In this document: positions 63,016-64,000 of the stretch, in pieces | Numbering within the stretch: the stretch's first letter is position 1 | How the letters are laid out: the number at the start of each line of letters is the position of its first letter | Position numbers and translations under genes: made by a program | The notes under the pieces: generated by a model | Told to the model about the DNA's origin: nothing | What the model saw: only the letters and a program-made list of their open reading frames with translations | Databases searched by the model: none | Source of the DNA: Cordilura impudica | Taxonomy: Eukaryota > Arthropoda > Insecta > Diptera > Scathophagidae | Direction of reading: 5' to 3' | NCBI GenBank assembly: GCA_963682025.1 | Contig: OY821519.1 | Span: 160,325,457 to 160,389,456, forward strand | Length of the DNA: 64,000 nt

Positions 63016-63435
63016 TGTTTAGTTCGAGTATTTTTTAGTTGTATTAATTTAAATTACCATAAAACTTGTTCACAATAAATATCAAAATATTAACTTAATA
63101 TTCATATATAGCACAGCAAGGTAGTATCAAACACAGCAAGGTAGTTTTTCTTTCAGTTGTAATAGGCAAGTGATTTTTATTAAATATACAAGAAGTGTAG
63201 TTAGCTGACAAAAGTTTCAATAAGTTAAACGGGAGTACCGCTAAAGATAAAAACAGTTTTCTTGGTATACAATTATCAAAAAAAAAAAAACACAATTACA
63301 TCAAAGTAATAACATATTTGGGTACAAAGCAAAAAAAATAACAAAATGTGTACACTTTGTAGCATAATTATACTGAAAAGTTTTAATATTATAATTAATC
63401 TCAAAAATTATAATTAAATTACATGATATGCGTCA
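63016..63435 (-). repeat. Element K, 5' LTR
   Basis: 420 bp, TGTTTAGTTCG to ATATGCGTCA on the plus strand; uninterrupted counterpart of 48845-48949 plus 57141-57468. It preserves the empty target of L at 63108-63120. Confidence 0.92.
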
Positions 63436-64000
63436 GCAACAACACAAACAAAAAAATACACAAATAAAAATAATAAAATTAAAGAAAAGACACTTTAAGA
63501 ACTTTTAAATAAACTAAAATAATTTGTGATCAAAGACAGTTAGGTTGGGTGAGGTTGAAAAAGAAGAGCCATGTATACACATAGCGCATATCCGGATATC
63601 AAAGACAGTTAATTTTATAAAATAAAATAACAGTAATTTTCTGCTCATTTGCATGAAGTGGCTTGCAAAGTTTTGATCTCAATTACTCAATGTACACATT
63701 AAGAAAACACAACAGAAGCAACAAAAATACCATAACAATACCAAACCTAGCAATCGCAACAAAATCAGGTGTATGCAAGCAATAGACAATTCAGCAGAGA
63801 TTAACATCAGAGCTTATTACTAATACACCCACACATAAGAGATTAAGAGATGTTTTACATAATTCTTTAGTAGGGAATGCAACAAAATCCCCACGTTTAT
63901 CAATCGCAGAATCGCCACTCAAGTTTATTAATATTATGGATAAACGGTTTGATAAACTCACAGCAAATTCAAAATATGATGGAAAGCAAATTTAGAGAAT
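63436..64000. other. Right flank of K, no recognisable gene
   Basis: AT-rich with AACAACACAAAC and ACAATACC-type simple sequence. The open frames are short. I see no coding feature. Confidence 0.5.

Larger units (their letters stand above)
48845..63435 (-). mobile_element. Element K: BEL/Pao LTR retrotransposon, interrupted by L
   Basis: LTRs are 48845-48949 plus 57141-57468 (split by L) and 63016-63435. They start TGTTTAGTTCG and end ATATGCGTCA on the plus strand. The interior encodes, on the minus strand, a gag with a DUF1759-like part and a Cys/His segment, an A17-type protease, RT, RNase H and integrase in the order typical of BEL/Pao elements. Numerous frame breaks show it is inactive. 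Target duplication is 5 bp with one mismatch. Confidence 0.9.

Overview
This window looks like transposon-rich DNA from a higher dipteran fly. The evidence is the AT-rich base composition, the very short GT-AG introns, the gypsy/errantivirus, BEL/Pao, Penelope, R1-like and pogo/Tigger elements, and a broken piece of an insect-type STT3B gene. A calyptrate fly is a reasonable guess, but nothing here proves it. I see no intact host gene, no rRNA, no tRNA and no CRISPR. Almost everything recognisable is a mobile element, and most copies are broken.

Layout. 1-1560: AT-rich, with the start of a gag-like ORF running off the left edge. 1561-9309: element A, a badly decayed errantivirus-like LTR element (minus strand) with LTRs, primer site, env, integrase and RNase H remnants. 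9310-11552: mostly unexplained, with one coding remnant. 11555-13825 and 36778-39042: two plus-strand copies of one pogo/Tigger DNA transposon, each with a TA duplication. 14560-15900: an interspersed repeat and a Penelope-like fragment with a ribozyme-like motif. 17982-30360: a three-deep nest. An errantivirus remnant (F) was split by an RNase H-bearing non-LTR element (D, 8-bp duplication), which was itself split by a young LTR retrotransposon (E, 19983-27487, LTRs 802 bp each and almost identical, CCCC duplication). 30380-33960: a Penelope-like element (G) split by a second, 5'-truncated copy of D's family (31657-33071, 10-bp duplication). 34977-35957: two back-to-back MITE-like inverted-repeat elements. 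40398-48679: element H, an errantivirus-like LTR element with gag, pol, env, 355-bp LTRs and an ATAT duplication; its integrase is interrupted by about 1.2 kb of unknown sequence. 48845-63435: a BEL/Pao element (K) whose 3' LTR was hit by an R1-clade-like element (L, 48950-57127, 13-bp duplication). L in turn carries about 2.9 kb of foreign DNA (M) inside ORF1, with STT3B-like exons and introns and an 11-copy, ~49-bp satellite.

How the parts relate. The target-site duplications give a relative order: F before D before E; G before D2; K before L before M. E is the youngest LTR element and H is next. All retroelements lie on the minus strand; only the two pogo copies are plus. No element looks fully autonomous as written: E and H each have a frame break in pol, and the two pogo copies carry different catalytic-site lesions and shared frame breaks.

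The most interesting items are the captured STT3B fragment plus satellite inside L, the intron-containing pogo transposase with a shared T7 frame break and a C-terminal PCNA-binding-like motif, the extra basic ORF upstream of gag in E, the leader tandem repeats in A and H, and the hammerhead-like core at 15487-15533. All identifications are by eye from motifs; no alignments or database searches were run.
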